In this document: one piece after another, positions 17,742 through 25,605 of the stretch | How positions within the stretch are numbered: position 1 is the stretch's first letter | Layout: every line of letters starts with the position of its first letter | Assembly (NCBI RefSeq): GCF_000316115.1 | Contig: NZ_JH993797.1 | Coordinates: 620,001-684,000 of the forward strand | DNA from: Leptolyngbya sp. PCC 7375 | Lineage (GTDB): Bacteria > Cyanobacteriota > Cyanobacteriia > Phormidesmidales > Phormidesmidaceae | Direction: 5' to 3' | Length of the DNA: 64,000 nucleotides | Position numbers and translations under genes: made by a program | Notes under the pieces: generated by a model | What the model saw: the letters and a program-made list of their open reading frames with translations, nothing else | The model's database searches: none | What the model was told of the DNA's origin: nothing

Positions 17742-17987
17742 TAGTAACTGTGATAAAACGCTTGGCTTGGCCCCATGCAAAATATAAAGACTTTAAATTC
17801 AGCGCAGATCAGCGTAAGTGTTGGACTAAGAGTTTGATACCTTATTCAAATATGGACCAGGGGCAGTATAACGGATGTTGTCTTTCAGTACAAATGAATT
17901 ATTATGACGGGTATAACAAAGTGTCGCATAGAGCTCGGCTGAATGTATTGGTGCAATTTGGCATTCTAAGGATGTCAACCAAATCAC

Positions 17988-18671
17988 GTGAGACAGCTTC
18001 GACACAATAAGCGTGAGTTAGTATTGCGCTTCTCAAATTTAGGGCGTCATCACATTGCCGGAAGCGTTACGAATCTGGCACGACTGGGGTCACTTAGCTT
18101 AGTTAGTGTAGTCTGGCTGGGTTATCGTCAAGCGCCATTACTGTGGGTGGTGCTGATGGCAGCAGGCATTTTATTGATCTTGGTAGAGCCCTTTGTGCCA
18201 ACACTCTATCCTGAGGTAGCCACCTGTATATTCAACAAAGCATTTAATCGGTTCACCATTGTCCACGAAATTCCTCGGGGTCGAAAACGTCAGCGACGGG
18301 TCAATCACTATCACCTCAGACACATTGAGCAAGTGCAAGTGTATCGTCAGCGAGTGGGGTTATGGCGTTTGAACTACGTGATGATCATCCGAGTGTCGTC
18401 CCCAGCCAATACAATTATCCATGTCAATGGCTGGTCAGATCAGGTGCTGATTCAAACGGGTACCCGCCCCATTCAGCTGCTATCTAAGACCGTGCGCTAC
18501 CATCTGGGTCGACGCACTGCCGTTGATTGGTCTTTCATTGATGTTCCCCACGGATTACCCATTGCTGAAATTGGTCGCAGGATTGTTTCTCGTAACTCTA
18601 TGGAACGGTTGGATAAGTTTGACCTGCGACGGTTAGCCCACACCATCGAGCAGTTTATTTGGTCGCCGTGA
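17988..18671 (+). CDS. Membrane protein with two N-terminal spans and a PH-like cytosolic part
   Basis: A 227-residue protein with a GTG start at 17988. Two hydrophobic segments (about residues 30-46 and 50-70, LLWVVLMAAGILLILVEPFV) are followed by a beta-rich soluble region (about 85-165: FTIVHEIPRGRKRQRRVNHYHLRHIEQVQVYRQRVGLWRLNYVMIIRV), which resembles bacterial PH-like domains. This architecture is common among membrane proteins of unknown function. Its 3' end overlaps the convergent cas6 gene by 17 bases. Confidence 0.65.
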   Translation: MRQLRHNKRELVLRFSNLGRHHIAGSVTNLARLGSLSLVSVVWLGYRQAPLLWVVLMAAGILLILVEPFVPTLYPEVATCIFNKAFNRFTIVHEIPRGRKRQRRVNHYHLRHIEQVQVYRQRVGLWRLNYVMIIRVSSPANTIIHVNGWSDQVLIQTGTRPIQLLSKTVRYHLGRRTAVDWSFIDVPHGLPIAEIGRRIVSRNSMERLDKFDLRRLAHTIEQFIWSP

Positions 18672-19521
18672 TCGCTCGTACCATACCCAGACCGAGAAAT
18701 GTTTTATTGCCAATACCACAGTAACGGCTAAAGTTCGTCAGCGCGTTGATACGCTTAATAATCAACGGATCCGCTGTACCTGAAATTTGAAATGTTAAAT
18801 CACCGAGGCAGCCAATAATTGTTTTACTACCACCAATGGACACTGTGACCGTACGCAAATCAAAGGTTTTTGCGACAATGGGGGTAATGGTGTCAGGGGC
18901 GAATACCAGTCCACTGTAACGATTCCAGCACTTGCGTAAACCGTGAAAAACAGCATCGCGTGTGGGTAGTGGAGACTCTTGTTCTCCCTGGCGAAAAACC
19001 GCAGGTGTAATGAGCTGAAACGTCAAGTGACGGTTACTGTCAGACGCTTGCTCATACAGTTGTTGATAACTAATGTGGCTGGTCCATTCTGGAATATTGG
19101 CCGGTGCAAAATTTGTGATGTGTAACCGCGCAGGTCCCAGATACCAAGGTTTACGGGCAGCTACCTGTGCCAATCGTGAGCTGATGTGCTGAAACAGCCC
19201 ATCATCTAGTAGAGCAATCCGCCACCAGCAGTGAGATCCAGCGGGTATTGAACTATTCGCATATTGAAATGTAGTGGTTTCTAACTGCTGACGCGGGAGT
19301 AAAAATTTAAGGTTGCGGGCTGAAGTGGTTTGAGGTTGAGACGCAATCTGTAACGGACTTAAGGCAAACGCTCGATAACTATATGCTTGTAGCGTTTGAC
19401 TCAGTTCTACATCAACGGCACTAATGAGGGCTAAAAACAATCGGTGTAGATGATACCCTCGAAGATATTGGAACGGGATAGTTGATTCCGCAACTAGATT
19501 AATAACTAGACTTTCTGGCAT
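18655..19521 (-). CDS. cas6: Stand-alone Cas6 CRISPR RNA endonuclease
   Basis: Cas6 cuts CRISPR precursor RNA within the repeat. The 288 residues show two RAMP folds: the N-terminal half starts with FQYLRGYHLHRLFLALI (a region that often carries the active-site histidine), and the C-terminal half ends in the glycine-rich loop GIGNKTFLGLGMVR, the hallmark of Cas6. CRYCGIG-type spacing and length agree with the family. No other cas gene and no repeat-spacer array is in the 64-kb window, so it must act in trans on a distant array or be a leftover. Its 3' end overlaps the convergent membrane-protein gene. Confidence 0.85.
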   Translation of the reverse strand: MPESLVINLVAESTIPFQYLRGYHLHRLFLALISAVDVELSQTLQAYSYRAFALSPLQIASQPQTTSARNLKFLLPRQQLETTTFQYANSSIPAGSHCWWRIALLDDGLFQHISSRLAQVAARKPWYLGPARLHITNFAPANIPEWTSHISYQQLYEQASDSNRHLTFQLITPAVFRQGEQESPLPTRDAVFHGLRKCWNRYSGLVFAPDTITPIVAKTFDLRTVTVSIGGSKTIIGCLGDLTFQISGTADPLIIKRINALTNFSRYCGIGNKTFLGLGMVRAITATK

Positions 19522-19645
19522 GCCGTTGGGGCTCTTGGCCGTGGTAGATATCCCTTTCTTCTAGATTTAATAGTGATGTCCAGGACAGTTATAGTCGGGG
19601 AAGTCAGGGTGTTCACTATAGCTCGGCAAGCCCCAAAACAAATAA

Positions 19646-19675
19646 TCCCAGTCTAGTTCTACGACCAGACTGGGA
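19646..19675 (-). terminator. Candidate terminator behind the small 19.8-kb gene
   Basis: A nine-base stem (TCCCAGTCT, 19646-19654, with AGACTGGGA, 19667-19675) encloses a 12-base loop. On the minus strand it is followed by TTATTTGTTTT. It lies about 85 bases downstream of the gene ending at 19760. Confidence 0.55.
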
Positions 19676-19759
19676 CACAGCAGACTATAGATCATATATG
19701 GATAAAGATGCTTAGGGCATGATCGACCAAGCACCGGCTGAAACCTTGAGTTTTACCGT

Positions 19760-19957
19760 TTACTTAAGAAGACGAGTGATCCGAATGTCATATTCAGTTG
19801 CTTTAGGATATTCTTGCCCTGCTTTAAATAGTGCAGTGTCGTGGGCATCTGTGCGACCACTGGCATCTATTTCATAGCGAGTTGCCATAATACGATTGCT
19901 GGCATGATTTTTCCCAGCACATTCTTTAATATCTACAAACACTTCAAATGTGTGCAT
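19760..19957 (-). CDS. Small hypothetical protein
   Basis: A 65-residue soluble protein with a strong ribosome site (AAGGAG) 10 bases before the ATG at 19957. It starts MHTFEVFVDIKECAGKNHASN and ends ATEYDIRITRLLK, suggesting a small beta-alpha-beta fold. It is followed by a candidate terminator, so it looks like a one-gene transcript. No family was recognised. Confidence 0.65.
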   Translation of the reverse strand: MHTFEVFVDIKECAGKNHASNRIMATRYEIDASGRTDAHDTALFKAGQEYPKATEYDIRITRLLK

Positions 19958-20260
19958 GATGGGCTCTCCTTATCCGCCGGGTAGCAATATCGGCGAATAC
20001 CCAAGTATGTTGTGTCAATCTAGGATCACTGATGAGTTAGACGAAAATAATTGATGAATCTTGGTAGTTCGACACAACTAGTTTTAGAAACATGAAGCAT
20101 GAGCCCAGCTATGAAAACGTGAGAAATTAATAATTTGAAGATGAAAAAACACCGTTTGCGCACTCTGAACGAAAAGCTGTGCGGTATGATATCACCCGAG
20201 TAGGCTGTTTACTACCAAGCATTTGAGAGCAGCTGAGCACGTAAGCATCGGAGAGTAATC
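19958..20260. other. Divergent promoter region and long leader of the RRM gene
   Basis: A 303-base spacer between two divergent small genes. TATGAT-like boxes occur around 20186-20192. RRM-type cold-inducible genes in cyanobacteria often have a long untranslated leader, and the distance available fits this, but no conserved structure was identified by eye. Confidence 0.35.
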
Positions 20261-20557
20261 GTGACTATTTACGTTGGAAATCTGTCATTCCAAGCCACAG
20301 AAGATGATATCAGGGATGTATTTGTCGAGTACGGTGAAGTGGCTCGCATTACACTGCCTGTTGACCGTGAAACTGGTAAACGTCGTGGCTTTGCCTTTAT
20401 CAACATGGTCAAAGATGAGGAAGAAGATTTGGCCATTGCCGAATTAGATGGTGCCGAGTGGCTTGGACGTGAGCTACGGGTGAATAAGGCTAAACCCAAA
20501 GGTGATGACAGCCGCCGCCCCAGCCGCAACAGTAACTTTTCCCGTAACCCTCTTTAA
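20261..20557 (+). CDS. RRM-type RNA-binding protein (Rbp)
   Basis: A 98-residue single-RRM protein. RNP2 is IYVGNL (residues 3-8) and RNP1 is KRRGFAFI (about 40-47); the fold ends near residue 78 and a basic, serine-rich tail follows (DDSRRPSRNSNFSRN). Cyanobacterial Rbp proteins bind single-stranded RNA, are often induced by cold, and some target mRNAs to the thylakoid membrane. The GTG start at 20261 has a GGAGAG site. The gene is convergent with the MBL-fold gene, with only two bases between their stops. Confidence 0.92.
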   Translation: MTIYVGNLSFQATEDDIRDVFVEYGEVARITLPVDRETGKRRGFAFINMVKDEEEDLAIAELDGAEWLGRELRVNKAKPKGDDSRRPSRNSNFSRNPL

Positions 20558-20559
20558 TT

Positions 20560-21417
20560 TTAGTTTTTCGCCAAGCTGATCACCATCCCTTCATGGGCCA
20601 GCAAAACTTGAGGCTCAACATCTTTAAGCTGATGTGCGAAGGCCTTTAACATGGCATCAGTTTGGCGAGGACCATAATGAACCATGGCAAGTCGTTTGAC
20701 CTGGGCTGCCTGGGCCAGGTTAATGGCAGCTTGCCATGGTTTATGGGAAGACGGAATCTTGATCTGATCGCACATATCTATATACAGGCCATCGTAGATG
20801 AGTAAATCTGCGTGATGGGCTAGAAATAGTAGATTTTCGTCAAGATGCTCATAATCAGTATCTGTGGCATATACCACCGACTTGTCCTGATAATTCAGTC
20901 GGTATCCAAGGGCATTATTTTCAACATTTAAGCCGATGGGCTCAATTTGAACATTGCCAATTTGCAGGGTTTCACCAGGGGTAATGTCATGGAATGTGAG
21001 ATTAGCCCGCATGGTGTGTAGGGGAAGCGAAAACCCTGGTTTGAGCATCTGTGTTGTTAAACACTGTTTGATGGAAGCCCCATTAGCAGCTATTCCACCA
21101 TAGATATGAAAGTGATTGCCCGCTTCAAAGGCTGGTAAAAAAAATGGAAATCCTTGGATGCGATCCCATTGGGTGTGGGTAAAAAACAGGTGGCCTTCCA
21201 CAGGCTCTGACGTTTGATATAAGGTTTCACCTAGTACCCTAAGACCGGTACCACCATCAAAAATGAAACGCTGTTGATCGGCCAAAACCTCAATACAGGA
21301 TGTATTGCCTCCGTAGAAGGCTGTGGCTGCACCTGGTGTTGGTACACTGCCACGCACCCCCCAAAATTTAATCAAGAGGCCCGATTGAAGTTGTAGTGTG
21401 CTTTCTGTGCCTGACAT
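20560..21417 (-). CDS. MBL-fold metallo-hydrolase-like protein with altered metal motif
   Basis: The ATG at 21417 gives 285 residues. The fold is that of beta-lactamase-like hydrolases: LLIKFWGVRGSVPTPG at the start, FYGGNTSCIEV, FDGGTGLRVLG, a central ATDTDYEHLDENLL metal-aspartate segment and LAMVHYGP near the end. The usual metal motif HxHxDH is changed to HTQWDR, so two common ligands are missing. Relatives of this group hydrolyse phosphodiesters or cyclic phosphates. Either metal binding differs here or the protein is no longer catalytic. Confidence 0.75.
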   Translation of the reverse strand: MSGTESTLQLQSGLLIKFWGVRGSVPTPGAATAFYGGNTSCIEVLADQQRFIFDGGTGLRVLGETLYQTSEPVEGHLFFTHTQWDRIQGFPFFLPAFEAGNHFHIYGGIAANGASIKQCLTTQMLKPGFSLPLHTMRANLTFHDITPGETLQIGNVQIEPIGLNVENNALGYRLNYQDKSVVYATDTDYEHLDENLLFLAHHADLLIYDGLYIDMCDQIKIPSSHKPWQAAINLAQAAQVKRLAMVHYGPRQTDAMLKAFAHQLKDVEPQVLLAHEGMVISLAKN

Positions 21418-21508
21418 ATAGGCAGATACACTCACGGTGTGTATCCCCAAACTGTACGCATGCTCATGTAAGGTTGGTTGTCCCCTGTAACCTCAAGGAT
21501 ACTAGTAG

Positions 21509-21553
21509 GCATTATAGGGACACATTTTATACGGTGATGCATCCCTATAATGC
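21509..21553. repeat. 12-bp stem-loop between ppa and the MBL-fold gene
   Basis: GCATTATAGGGA (21509-21520) pairs perfectly with TCCCTATAATGC (21542-21553) around a 21-base loop. It lies 39 bases downstream of the ppa stop. No T-run follows on either strand, so it may stabilise the ppa transcript end rather than terminate it. Confidence 0.5.
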
Positions 21554-21591
21554 TTAATCCACTATTCGGAGATTACTAGCTCCATACCGGA

Positions 21592-22101
21592 CTACTTAGC
21601 AGCAGCAATACACTTTTCTACAAGAGGTTGAACCTCATCCAGGCCTTTCCAACCCAAGATTTCGGTTACTTTCTTCTCCAAGTTTTTGTAGGTTTTAAAG
21701 AATTCTGCAATTTCATCTAAACGATGAGATGCAATGTCATCTAGAGTTTTAACACCTACATAACGAGGATCTTTGTCAGGAACACATAAAATTTTCTCGT
21801 CACGATCGCCACCGTCGATCATTTCGAGCATACCGATAGGTCTAGCTGCGATCACACATCCAGGGAATGTGGGTTCATCCATGATGACCATGCCATCTAG
21901 GGGATCACCATCATCAGCTAATGTGTTGGGTACAAAACCGTAGTCATAGGGATACTGAACAGAGGAGAAAAGGACGCGATCTAGGGCAAATGCATTGATA
22001 TCCTTATCAAACTCATACTTATTCTTGCTGCCGCCTGTAATCTCGATCAATACGTTGATCAGACCTGGCTTAGGCTGAGCAGGAATACGAGATAAATCCA
22101 C
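21592..22101 (-). CDS. ppa: Inorganic pyrophosphatase
   Basis: Hydrolyses pyrophosphate to phosphate with Mg2+ in the cytosol, driving biosynthesis forward. The 169 residues are typical of family I: substrate-binding KNKYEFD near residue 27, [11 protein letters not shown] near 50, and the signature DGDPLDGMV near 64 with its metal-binding aspartates. DKDPRYV and the C-terminal FFKTYKNLE helix are also present. Start and length agree with cyanobacterial Ppa. Single-gene unit, upstream of the MBL-fold gene. Confidence 0.95.
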   Translation of the reverse strand: MDLSRIPAQPKPGLINVLIEITGGSKNKYEFDKDINAFALDRVLFSSVQYPYDYGFVPNTLADDGDPLDGMVIMDEPTFPGCVIAARPIGMLEMIDGGDRDEKILCVPDKDPRYVGVKTLDDIASHRLDEIAEFFKTYKNLEKKVTEILGWKGLDEVQPLVEKCIAAAK

Positions 22102-22205
22102 GATACTTCTCCAACTAGTAATGAGCAGTCGGGATAAACGTAAACCGTCTATCCCGATAGCATTTTAGGAGAAAAGGGAGCCAGCACCCACGGAGTGGTT
22201 AGATC

Positions 22206-22391
22206 TTATTCGTTTGTTTGTATTGCCGAGTAAGGTAAACCATTCAGGGTATCGATGGGTATTGATGAAAAATAAGTTACCGTAAATAGGGGCAATGTCA
22301 GGGTTGCTAAGGCAATAAAAGTACCCAGTAGTTCTACAAGTGGACTATGAGGGGGCTCAGAATTAGACTCTAACTGACTGGCAGATTCCAT
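22206..22391 (-). CDS. Small single-span membrane protein
   Basis: A 61-residue frame with a polar N-terminus and one hydrophobic span (about 18-42, LVELLGTFIALATLTLPLFTVTYF). It resembles small conserved cyanobacterial membrane proteins of unknown function. No clear ribosome site precedes the ATG at 22391, so support comes from the protein pattern and position only. Confidence 0.5.
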   Translation of the reverse strand: MESASQLESNSEPPHSPLVELLGTFIALATLTLPLFTVTYFSSIPIDTLNGLPYSAIQTNE

Positions 22392-22723
22392 GCTGGAGGA
22401 TATGCAAAAAATGATAAAAAACTAAGGTATACGTCGCTCTCATTGACGTATGTGCCTTGGAGGCTGTGAATTTAAAGACGTTAAGTGACCCTATGGTGGT
22501 CTGTTCATAAAGGAGTAGTTTGTGATGGGTGCTAACTGCCGACATCCACTAGGGTAAACATCAACGGGTCCGCGCTAAATTCCTGCCGGTATATGTCAAA
22601 ATGCAAATCTTGACAATGCTCGCTTGATCCAAGGTTAGCACTGGTTTGTGGATCTAGACGCAGCTTAAAATATAAAGTAAAGCCGTATCCAAGTTCATGG
22701 CTTGTCCAACACTATGGGGCAGT
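22392..22723. other. Intergenic region, no gene recognised
   Basis: A 332-base gap between two leftward genes. Both strands have only short open frames without ribosome sites. No repeat, hairpin or RNA gene was recognised. Confidence 0.35.
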
Positions 22724-23128
22724 CTAGTGGCTTTGCTCAATCAGCTCTCGAATCACCTTCAGTTCAGCCAGTACCTGGCGTAGAAGTTGATGGGTAATGG
22801 TTTCTGTCGGTTGGCTAATTTCAATTGTGACTTGTTTAATCCCTAAAACATCTTGCGCAAAGCGGGCTACTTCATTGGGATGGAACATCAGCGGCTCTTC
22901 TTTATGCTGTCTTGATTCAGGGTTAAGACGCTTATGGTCAAATGGGGGATTAAGGATTAGAGCATCGGTGTTGGCATAGCGATAAACCGATGCTCGGGAA
23001 CGGTTTAGTACCTTTTGCACTGATTCCACACTCATGAGGTTATGGGTGTCAGCTTTGACGGAAACGTGGGGCTCGAGGGTATTAATGACTGTAGTGACAC
23101 TGTCTAATGCATTGGCTATGTCGGACAT
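22724..23128 (-). CDS. Conserved cyanobacterial HTH-like protein (often labelled resolvase-like)
   Basis: The ATG at 23128 gives 134 residues. Residues about 28-55 (HNLMSVESVQKVLNRSRASVYRYANTD) look like a helix-turn-helix of the kind used by MerR/resolvase-type DNA binders; FHPNEVARFAQDVLGIKQVTIEI and a C-terminal leucine-rich helix (LLRQVLAELKVIRELIEQ) follow, the latter suited to dimerisation. The protein is very conserved in cyanobacteria but unstudied to my knowledge. No recombinase catalytic residues are seen. A copy of the 67-68-bp four-box element lies 160 bases upstream of its start. Confidence 0.7.
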   Translation of the reverse strand: MSDIANALDSVTTVINTLEPHVSVKADTHNLMSVESVQKVLNRSRASVYRYANTDALILNPPFDHKRLNPESRQHKEEPLMFHPNEVARFAQDVLGIKQVTIEISQPTETITHQLLRQVLAELKVIRELIEQSH

Positions 23129-23287
23129 GGGGAAACCAATCTTTGTTTTATGGCTAGACACACTCTACGCATATTGAGCCTCATGTCAATACTTAGGGTC
23201 TATTGTTAAGACAATGAGTGGTTCTTAGGGGTTCATGGGCTTGACTGCCTAGCTTTTTGCGACATGTGATTGTGGGGTTACATGGAA

Positions 23288-23355
23288 GTCTTAATTTGAG
23301 ACTCAGGGTCTTTACGTTGGTCTTGCTTTGAGCTTACTTAGTCTTGTTTTGATAT
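23288..23355. promoter_or_regulatory. Four-box palindromic element, copy A
   Basis: Boxes start at 23288 (GTCTTAATTTGAGAC, perfect), 23308 (weak), 23320 (GTCTTGCTTTGAGCT) and 23341 (GTCTTGTTTTGATAT); offsets are 0, 20, 32 and 53. It lies between the sphX stop (23454) and the start of the HTH-like gene (23128). Confidence 0.65.
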
Positions 23356-23453
23356 TTAATTTGCGATCGCACCTCTCCTGCTCCCAGATACCCCATTGGG
23401 GTTGTGTCAGGATGGTCAACAGAGTGTGTGATTGAACTACCGATTCAGGCTGC

Positions 23454-24482
23454 TTAAAACTCTCGTTCTACTTTGACTAACGCTTCGATTGTCAGATTAG
23501 TGGGTGCTTCTCCACCAAAAGCCGTGCCGATGCGCTTATCAGTAAAGTGCTCAAAAGCCAGGTTGTAGACCTCGTTGGGCAATGGCACATACCCCACCAC
23601 CTCGGTTAAGAAGCGCACGTTGTTCAAATAATATTCCACAAATGATGCCAGTTCTGGATTTGACTCTGCCGCATCAGCACTTACATAAATAAAGAGCGGT
23701 CGAGTGAGTGGCTGATACTCTCCACTCTGGACAGTTTCTTCAGACGGCAACACGGGACCATTACCCGCATCAATGGCCACAGCATTTAACTGTTGACTAT
23801 TTTCACTAAAGTAGGCATACCCAAAAAAGCCCAATGCATCAGTGTCTTGGCGTACAGCCCGCACAATTAAATCATCATCGGCTTGAGCGGTATAGTCGCT
23901 ACGGCTGGCTTTTGACTCACCAACAATAGCCTCAGTGAAATAGTCATAGGTGCCTGACTCGACATCAGCGCCATGTAAATTCAAAGGACGATCGGGCCAT
24001 CCCTCACGCACCTGGCTCCACTGGGTGATGACTCCTTCTGCTGCAGGTTCCCAAATTGCATTGAGTTCTGCAACGGTGATGTTATCAACCCAATCATTTT
24101 CTGGGTGAACCACCACTGTTAAAGCGTCAAAGGCCACAGGGATTTCTATATATTCAACGCCGTTGGCCTTGCAGGTTTCCATTTCAGCTTTGAGAATAGG
24201 CCGAGAGGCATTGTTGATAGCTGTCTCCCCAGCACAGAATTTTTTAAATCCTCCACCGGTACCAGACACATCAACTGAGATGGTGGGGGCATCTTCACCT
24301 TGTTCAAATTTCAGTTCACTGACAATCTCATTGGTTAATGGAAAAACGGTGCTGGAACCATCGATTTTGATAGCGGCTTTAGATAGCGGCTCTTCCGAAG
24401 TCGTCGCTTGGGGGGCTGAGCAACTAGCTAACAGTACTAACAAAATCCAGTACAAAGGTTGTTTGCGAATTTGAATTGTCAT
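23454..24482 (-). CDS. sphX: PstS/SphX-type phosphate-binding lipoprotein
   Basis: A periplasmic binding protein that captures phosphate for an ABC transporter. The ATG at 24482 gives 342 residues with a lipoprotein signal: basic MTIQIRK, hydrophobic core, lipobox LLASC near residue 21. The phosphate site motifs follow: [15 protein letters not shown] near 40, [10 protein letters not shown] near 75 and NNASRPI. The substrate-specific [10 protein letters not shown] segment lies near 190. No pstCAB genes are adjacent; SphX proteins in cyanobacteria often stand apart and are phosphate-starvation induced. Copy B of the four-box element sits about 315 bases upstream. Confidence 0.87.
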   Translation of the reverse strand: MTIQIRKQPLYWILLVLLASCSAPQATTSEEPLSKAAIKIDGSSTVFPLTNEIVSELKFEQGEDAPTISVDVSGTGGGFKKFCAGETAINNASRPILKAEMETCKANGVEYIEIPVAFDALTVVVHPENDWVDNITVAELNAIWEPAAEGVITQWSQVREGWPDRPLNLHGADVESGTYDYFTEAIVGESKASRSDYTAQADDDLIVRAVRQDTDALGFFGYAYFSENSQQLNAVAIDAGNGPVLPSEETVQSGEYQPLTRPLFIYVSADAAESNPELASFVEYYLNNVRFLTEVVGYVPLPNEVYNLAFEHFTDKRIGTAFGGEAPTNLTIEALVKVEREF

Positions 24483-24796
24483 AACCGCTGATTCCCTAAA
24501 TCCTCGATATTTTGGGGGCTTTACAATGTTGTTCTGTGCTCCAATTGGCAAGCTTTTAACAGAACGATTTCAGGCAGGAGCATTCGTAATTCAGCTCTTA
24601 GATTAATTTCGAATTATGGGGAACCTGTGAGGTTGATTACCCCGTAGAAAACGACCTGATGCAGGGGAGTCAGTGGCCACGACAATTCGTAGTGATAGGG
24701 GAATTGTTCAACTGTACTTGCCTTGGCGGCAGCCTATTTTTACGTTGGATAGTTTAATGCTGTTGCCGTGGTGGTCATATTTGTAAGAAATGTTTC

Positions 24797-24863
24797 GTCT
24801 CAAAATAAGATCAATATCGCAATCTCAAGACTTACTTTGAGGTAGTGAGTCTTATTTTAAGAC
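24797..24863. promoter_or_regulatory. Four-box palindromic element, copy B
   Basis: Boxes start at 24797 (GTCTCAAAATAAGAT), 24817 (only the right half, AAGAC), 24829 (GACTTACTTTGAGGT) and 24849 (GTCTTATTTTAAGAC, perfect); offsets 0, 20, 32, 52. A TATGAT box lies at 24876-24881, twelve bases behind the last box, so the element would cover the -35 region of the rightward promoter. It lies in the 465-base gap between divergent sphX and the secreted-protein gene; the rest of that gap shows nothing else. Confidence 0.7.
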
Positions 24864-24947
24864 ACAAAAGATGCGTATGATTGTGAACCTATCCCTTGAA
24901 GGTGGTAGAGGCGCAGTAAGCTTAGGTCACTTTTTGGCAGTGTTGCC

Positions 24948-25274
24948 ATGAACTACAGATTATTTGTGTCGGTTGCGATCGCACTTACAGCAATCCCCAT
25001 GGTTGGCCAGCGTGCTTTGGCTAAGTCACAGAGTGTGCCTAATGGAGTAGTTTTAAGTGGCTTGGTGGCAGAGGTGCCAACTGTTATTGAGTCACCGGAT
25101 GTGGGTGCTGAGGCTGGTGCACCAGAGTTGCCAGTAGTGGGTTCAGGTGATCCAAGGGAAACAGAGCAAGACGCACCGCAAGTTAACTCAACCTCGGGTG
25201 AACCATCGGTACAGGATGCGCCGCAAGTTACTTCAGGTGAACCTGCTGATGTTCCCGATGCGCCGATGCCGTAG
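24948..25274 (+). CDS. Small secreted acidic, proline-rich protein
   Basis: A 108-residue protein with a signal peptide (about residues 1-25, ending AIPMVGQRALA) and no cysteine. The mature part is acidic and low in complexity, with two DAPQV...SGEP repeats near the C-terminus and an ending DVPDAPMP. It is probably disordered and exported to the periplasm or outside. It is divergent from sphX and lies 85 bases behind copy B of the four-box element, which suggests coordinated expression. No function is recognised. Confidence 0.6.
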   Translation: MNYRLFVSVAIALTAIPMVGQRALAKSQSVPNGVVLSGLVAEVPTVIESPDVGAEAGAPELPVVGSGDPRETEQDAPQVNSTSGEPSVQDAPQVTSGEPADVPDAPMP

Positions 25275-25605
25275 GATTAGCTGTGTCGATCCTCGCTATG
25301 CAAGTCTTTCAGGCTGATTCCTTTATTGAATCGTTGGACGAAGATGGTATTTTAGGGGTGCGATCGCACCCCTAGTCAAGCTCACCCTTGAGATGTAATT
25401 TTGACCTAAAAATCAATGCAAAATTTAGTCCATTTTTAGGCCAAAGGTATTTAGATGTCTCTAGAAACTCAGTTAAATCAGTAGGTTTGGTTATTTGATC
25501 GGTTGCGATGTACGCAACTAATCAAACGCATTCTCTGAACCTATGCAGGCATCCGACACCTCATCCCCTCCTGGGAGGGGCTACGGGGTGGGTTACCGTT
25601 GGCGC
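25275..25605. other. Gap between secreted-protein gene and IS element
   Basis: No gene was seen in these 331 bases. They hold a perfect 22-bp palindrome (25353-25374) and a nine-base inverted repeat (CCTAAAAAT 25405-25413, ATTTTTAGG 25432-25440), then a GC-rich stretch leading into the IS target site (25597-25605). Confidence 0.4.
25353..25374. repeat. 22-bp palindrome centred on a HIP1 octamer (possible terminator)
   Basis: The HIP1 octamer GCGATCGC is flanked by TAGGGGT and its exact complement ACCCCTA. The hairpin lies 79 bases behind the secreted-protein stop. No T-run follows on the plus strand; TTTT precedes it, so it would work slightly better leftward. Confidence 0.4.

Noticed and set aside
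17735..18010. 91-residue plus-strand frame between the methyltransferase and the membrane protein
   Set aside because: No ribosome site, no recognisable features, and it overlaps real genes at both ends.
23288..23355. Reading copies of the four-box element as LexA/SOS boxes or replication iterons
   Set aside because: The boxes do not match known LexA or DnaA words, and no DNA-repair or replication initiation gene is beside them.
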